Shown: positions 6,493-9,002 of the stretch, piece after piece
Layout: each line of letters starts with the position of its first letter
How positions within the stretch are numbered: position 1 is the stretch's first letter
Origin: Gammaproteobacteria bacterium
GTDB lineage: Bacteria; Pseudomonadota; Gammaproteobacteria; BMS3Bbin11
Length of the DNA: 9,002 nt
Direction of reading: 5' to 3'
Assembly: GCA_030597275.1 (NCBI GenBank)
Contig: JAUVSB010000047.1
Span: 1 to 9,002 of the forward strand
Notes under the pieces: model-generated
The model's database searches: none
What the model was told of the DNA's origin: nothing
What the model saw: the letters and a program-made list of their open reading frames with translations, nothing else
Made by a program: the position numbers and the translations under genes

Positions 6493-6939
6493 TCAGGAAA
6501 GGGGTTCCTTAAGCACTACATTTAATTTGTCTGTCGTTGTGACACCGCCGCTTCCTGTGCTGTCACGTCCGCGAATGACGCGTACATTACCAGTGAGTAT
6601 GACTTCTTCACCATTAGCAGAAATCCATCCGGTTTCAGAATAAATATGCGTCGGCGCACGTTCAACTTCGTATTGAATAATATGCGGTTTATCAAGCAGG
6701 GCAGTATCATCGTCTGGGAAATGCACCATGCGCTCAGCTTCCAGCACATACTGACGGTTACCCTCTGTATCCATTCCTACAGCAGTAAAGTTTTCTATGT
6801 AGTAGTCAGGGTCATGACTTTCTGTAATCACCTGCCCCAGATTCTCTGATTCCGCCAATAGATCGGTTTGCATCCAGGCCGTGATGCCACCAAGAACAAT
6901 GACTATACTAAAAATTACAATGCGTTCTAGCCAGTTCAT
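6493..6939 (-). CDS. lptC: LPS export system protein LptC, apparently short at the C-terminus
   Basis: A 148-residue protein with one N-terminal membrane helix (about residues 5-22, IVIFSIVIVLGGITAW) followed by a periplasmic LptC-like beta region: the pattern PDYYIENFTAVGMDTEGNR, YVLEAERMVHFPDDDTALLDKP and ISANGEEVILTGNVRV fits the family. LptC anchors the bridge to LptBFG and hands LPS to LptA. E. coli LptC is 191 residues; here the chain stops soon after the segment TTDKLNVVLKEPLS, where homologues go on for about 40 residues of further strands that contact LptA. There is no space for the rest before lptA. Start ATG at 6939-6937 lies two bases after the kdsC stop without a Shine-Dalgarno, so translation is coupled. 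Position and the first 140 residues make the identity firm. Confidence 0.9.
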   Translation of the reverse strand: MNWLERIVIFSIVIVLGGITAWMQTDLLAESENLGQVITESHDPDYYIENFTAVGMDTEGNRQYVLEAERMVHFPDDDTALLDKPHIIQYEVERAPTHIYSETGWISANGEEVILTGNVRVIRGRDSTGSGGVTTTDKLNVVLKEPLS

Positions 6940-6941
6940 AA

Positions 6942-7523
6942 TTATTGAGCTGGCGAGGTGCTTGTGACAATGAATTGTTCCATTGCTTTTTCGTAATTGC
7001 CCTGTGCATACATTATAAGTTCACAGACATCTCTTGCAGCACCTGCGCCGCCTTCATTAGGGCTCGTCCAGTGGGCGTGTAGTTTAACCAGTTTATGTCC
7101 CTGCGGAACGGTAACTGCGAGGCCAACATCAAGCATGATAGGCAGGTCTACGACATCATCACCGACGAAGGCAACTTCCTCTGAAGTAAGCCCGAGCGCT
7201 TCACGGAGCTCCTGGTAGGCTGGAAATTTTTCTTTGCGGCCCTGAAAAAGATGCTGGATATTCAGATCACTCGCCCGGTGGGCAACCAGGCTTGATTGAC
7301 GTGCGGTAATGATTCCTACGGCAACACCTGATTGCTGTAACAGGTTAATGCCCAGGCCGTCCCGTGAGTGAAAGCTCTTCCCTTCCTCACCGTTATCACT
7401 GAAAAAGAGTCGGCCATCGGTGAGTACGCCATCGACATCAAATAATACCAGGCGTATCTTGCTAGCCCGTTGTAATACCTCGTCAGGGCAAGTGAATTCA
7501 GGTGTTAGTGTGTTCGTTTTCAT
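6942..7523 (-). CDS. kdsC: 3-deoxy-D-manno-octulosonate 8-phosphate phosphatase KdsC
   Basis: A 193-residue HAD phosphatase of the KdsC type, which removes phosphate from Kdo 8-phosphate to give Kdo for the LPS inner core. Motif 1 is LVLFDVDGVLTDG with nucleophile Asp29 and Asp31; motif 2 includes Thr73 in GIITAR; the conserved Lys97 region is QGRKEKF; motif 4 is GDDVVDLPIM with Asp122 and Asp123. The KdsC hallmark SRDGLGINLL and the C-terminal EGGAGAARDVCELIMYAQG tail, which closes the active site of the neighbouring subunit, are both present. Kdo phosphatases form tetramers. Its ATG overlaps the kdsD stop (ATGA) and it is followed two bases later by lptC. Confidence 0.97.
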   Translation of the reverse strand: MKTNTLTPEFTCPDEVLQRASKIRLVLFDVDGVLTDGRLFFSDNGEEGKSFHSRDGLGINLLQQSGVAVGIITARQSSLVAHRASDLNIQHLFQGRKEKFPAYQELREALGLTSEEVAFVGDDVVDLPIMLDVGLAVTVPQGHKLVKLHAHWTSPNEGGAGAARDVCELIMYAQGNYEKAMEQFIVTSTSPAQ

Positions 7524-8491
7524 AACAGGCCGGCGCGTAGTAGATCATGCATGTTCAGTGCACCCACAGGGTGATGGTTTTCATCAACGGCGAGGATGCT
7601 GTTGATGGAGAGTTCCTGCATCATGTTGACGACGTCAGCGGCCAGTTTGTCATCGCTAGTGACTGAGGGATCGGTAGTCATAACATCCGCTACTTTTACT
7701 GAATAAAGGTCTACCCCCTTGTTCAGGGTACGGCGCAGGTCACCGTCAGTAAAAATACCTTTAAGCTTGCCATCATTATCAACAATGCCGGTCATACCGA
7801 GGCCCTTACTGCTCATTTCAAGTAACGCGAGCTGTAAGCTGTCATCGATATTCACCAGGGGTATACGACTGCCGCTTTGCATGATGTCTCTGACATACAG
7901 CAGCAGGCGCCGTCCGAGAGCACCGCCGGGGTGAGAGCGGGCAAAATCGTTCGCGGTAAAGTTACGTGCCTTGAGCAGACTGACTGCCAATGCATCACCC
8001 ATTGCCAGGGCCGCTGTAGTACTGGCCGTTGGGGTAAGGTTATGTGGGCAGGCTTCTTTTTTAACACCGACATCCAGGCAGTAGTCTGCCTGTTTACATA
8101 ATGGATTATCCAGCGTTCCTGTCATCGAAACCAGGGGCACAGAGAGGCGTTTTATCATTGGCAGGATGGCAAGAATTTCAGGGGTGTGGCCAGAGTTAGA
8201 TATAGCTATGACCAGGTCATCTGGCGTGATCATTCCAAGGTCACCATGACTGGCCTCACCCGGGTGGACAAAAAATGAGGGGGTGCCAGTGCTGGCCAGC
8301 GTAGCCGCTATTTTACTGCCAATATGACCGGATTTCCCCATACCCACCACTACCACACGCCCCTTGCATGCAAGAATAGCGTGACAGGCACCGGCAAAGT
8401 TATCTGACAGGCGATCAGGCAGAACAGCAAGTGCTTCTGCTTCGATCCGCAGTACTTTTTTGCCTTCGTTTATGAGTTCGTCGTTGGTCAT
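7520..8491 (-). CDS. kdsD: D-arabinose 5-phosphate isomerase KdsD
   Basis: A 323-residue enzyme that converts ribulose 5-phosphate to arabinose 5-phosphate, the entry step to Kdo. The N-terminal SIS domain (about 40-175) has VVVVGMGKSGHIGSKIA and ISNSGHTPEI, and the His of ARSHPGGALGRRL (His187) matches the essential active-site His of the family. Two CBS domains follow (about 200-262 and 270-323). I chose ATG at 8491-8489 (MTNDELINEGKK), which gives the family length (E. coli 328). A longer frame from 8539 is open but its first 16 codons read through a TTGGAAC heptamer repeat and give a low-complexity DLELGTWNSKL stretch, so it is almost certainly not translated. The Shine-Dalgarno before 8491 is weak. 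The gene overlaps kdsC by four bases. Confidence 0.96.
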   Translation of the reverse strand: MTNDELINEGKKVLRIEAEALAVLPDRLSDNFAGACHAILACKGRVVVVGMGKSGHIGSKIAATLASTGTPSFFVHPGEASHGDLGMITPDDLVIAISNSGHTPEILAILPMIKRLSVPLVSMTGTLDNPLCKQADYCLDVGVKKEACPHNLTPTASTTAALAMGDALAVSLLKARNFTANDFARSHPGGALGRRLLLYVRDIMQSGSRIPLVNIDDSLQLALLEMSSKGLGMTGIVDNDGKLKGIFTDGDLRRTLNKGVDLYSVKVADVMTTDPSVTSDDKLAADVVNMMQELSINSILAVDENHHPVGALNMHDLLRAGLL

Positions 8492-8498
8492 GATTCTT

Positions 8499-8610
8499 AG
8501 TTTAGAGTTCCAAGTTCCAAGTTCCAAGTCGTAAATCAAAATCTTTGTTGTCTCTGCTTCCAGGTATTAATCTGTAAGCTTGGAACTTTAGACTTGGAAC
8601 TTGAAACTTC
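8499..8610. repeat. Heptamer-based inverted repeat between antiporter gene and kdsD
   Basis: The left arm contains three tandem copies of GTTCCAA (8507-8527). The right arm carries the same motif in the opposite orientation, CTTGGAACT, twice with one short interruption (8579-8601). The two 23-base cores (8506-8528 and 8579-8601) are reverse complements at 20 of 23 positions, the three mismatches being together in the middle. They are separated by a unique stretch of 50 bases, and weaker similarity extends a few bases outward. The block fills nearly the whole intergenic space, starting about three bases after the expected antiporter stop. There is no T-run, so it is not an ordinary terminator. 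It may be a dispersed non-coding repeat unit. Confidence 0.75.
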
Positions 8611-8612
8611 TT

Positions 8613-8714
8613 TTATACCGCCTGCACCCCGAGTATGACAAGGTAGGCCACATAAAGCGACAGTATAAAAAAGCCTGATTTACGTGACAGGGAGGGTTCA
8701 CCTTTATGGCTATA
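8613..8714 (-). pseudogene. Cut-off C-terminal codons of the antiporter, downstream of an in-frame TGA
   Basis: After the TGA at 8717-8715 the same frame continues for 33 sense codons to a TAA at 8615-8613. They read as a short hydrophilic loop (YSHKGEPSLSRKSG) then a membrane helix (FFILSLYVAYLVILGVQAV), which is what the last loop and last helix of this antiporter family look like. The stretch has therefore kept coding character and is the natural end of the gene, separated from it by a single stop codon. Confidence 0.7.
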
Positions 8715-9002
8715 TCATAATACATAGAGCAGTATCGCTATGCCAATCATTACCGGCAGGTCGCGGTACAGAACGTCTGCGCTGACAGCGGTGGGGTGGA
8801 TCAGGGCGGCCAGACCTATTACTCCCAGTGAATTGAATATGTTTGACCCCAGCACATTGCCGATAGCGATGTCATTTTCACCTTTCATTACGCTGGCAAC
8901 GGATGCGGCAATTTCCGGCAGGCTAGTGCCGATGGCGACAATAGTCAGGCCAATTATCAGGTCGCTAATACCTAAAGAGGTGGCAATCGTTGTCGCCCCC
9001 CA
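8715..9002 (-). CDS. Calcium/sodium antiporter (YrbG/CaxA type), 3' part, ended by a premature stop
   Basis: Ninety-five codons enter from the right edge. They contain the second alpha-repeat of K+-dependent Na+/Ca2+ exchanger-like proteins: GISDLIIGLTIVAIGTSLPE, then KGENDIAIGNVLGSNIFNSLGVIGL, with the conserved GTSLPE and GN-x-x-GSN-x-FN ion-binding residues. These inner-membrane proteins exchange Ca2+ for Na+. The reading frame meets TGA at 8717-8715 while homologues go on for one more membrane helix; that helix is encoded just after the stop. The TGA is one base from TGG (Trp), TGT/TGC or CGA. The gene is in the usual yrbG position before kdsD. The symbol is left blank because the N-terminal half is not visible. 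Confidence 0.88.
   Translation of the reverse strand, partial: WGATTIATSLGISDLIIGLTIVAIGTSLPEIAASVASVMKGENDIAIGNVLGSNIFNSLGVIGLAALIHPTAVSADVLYRDLPVMIGIAILLYVL

Noticed and set aside
8492..8539. N-terminal extension of KdsD from an upstream ATG
   Set aside because: The extra 16 codons translate the heptamer repeat, have no family similarity, and the internal ATG at 8491 gives the normal KdsD length.
8715..8717. TGA read as tryptophan or selenocysteine
   Set aside because: TGA ends several other genes here, with overlapping starts, and no selenocysteine-type structure is visible after it.

Overview
This window looks like the genome of a gammaproteobacterium outside the Enterobacterales. Every supported gene lies on the minus strand, so the text order runs from high to low coordinates: Na+/Ca2+ antiporter 3' end, kdsD, kdsC, lptC, lptA, lptB, rpoN, hpf, ptsN, hprK, rapZ, a mannose-family EIIA, an HPr, and the first codons of enzyme I. 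This is the widely conserved lpt-rpoN cluster. HPr kinase between ptsN and rapZ, and a lone EIIA(Man) and HPr with no sugar permease nearby, point to an early-branching gammaproteobacterial or beta-like regulatory PTS. Base composition is moderate (about half GC by eye), and TGA is clearly used as a stop in several ATGA/GTGA overlaps.

Layout: 8613-9002 is the end of a YrbG/CaxA-type antiporter with an in-frame TGA 33 codons before its expected stop. 8492-8612 is a short intergenic stretch built from a TTGGAAC heptamer repeat in inverted orientation. 5170-8491 is a tight block for Kdo synthesis (kdsD, kdsC) and lipopolysaccharide export (lptC, lptA, lptB). 4945-5169 is the only sizeable gap (225 bases) and probably holds the rpoN promoter. 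1-4944 is the sigma-54/PTS block.

How the parts work together: KdsD and KdsC act in the pathway that makes Kdo for the LPS core. LptB energises the LPS bridge, LptC anchors it in the inner membrane and LptA forms its periplasmic part. In the second block, enzyme I, HPr and EIIA(Ntr) form a phosphorelay that is expected to report metabolic or nitrogen status, HprK can phosphorylate HPr on Ser46, RapZ is a nucleotide-binding regulator, and Hpf hibernates ribosomes. HPr His15 and Ser46 and the EIIA(Ntr) active-site His are all present.

The most interesting departures from textbook are: the EIIA(Man) protein carries Tyr where the phosphorylated His should be, with further changes in its active-site loop; ptsN contains a 29-base near-perfect palindrome that looks like a terminator; lptC appears to lack its usual C-terminal segment; rapZ lacks the basic tail used for RNA binding in E. 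coli; and the antiporter has a premature stop next to a repeat element. No mobile-element genes, CRISPR arrays, tRNA or rRNA genes were seen.
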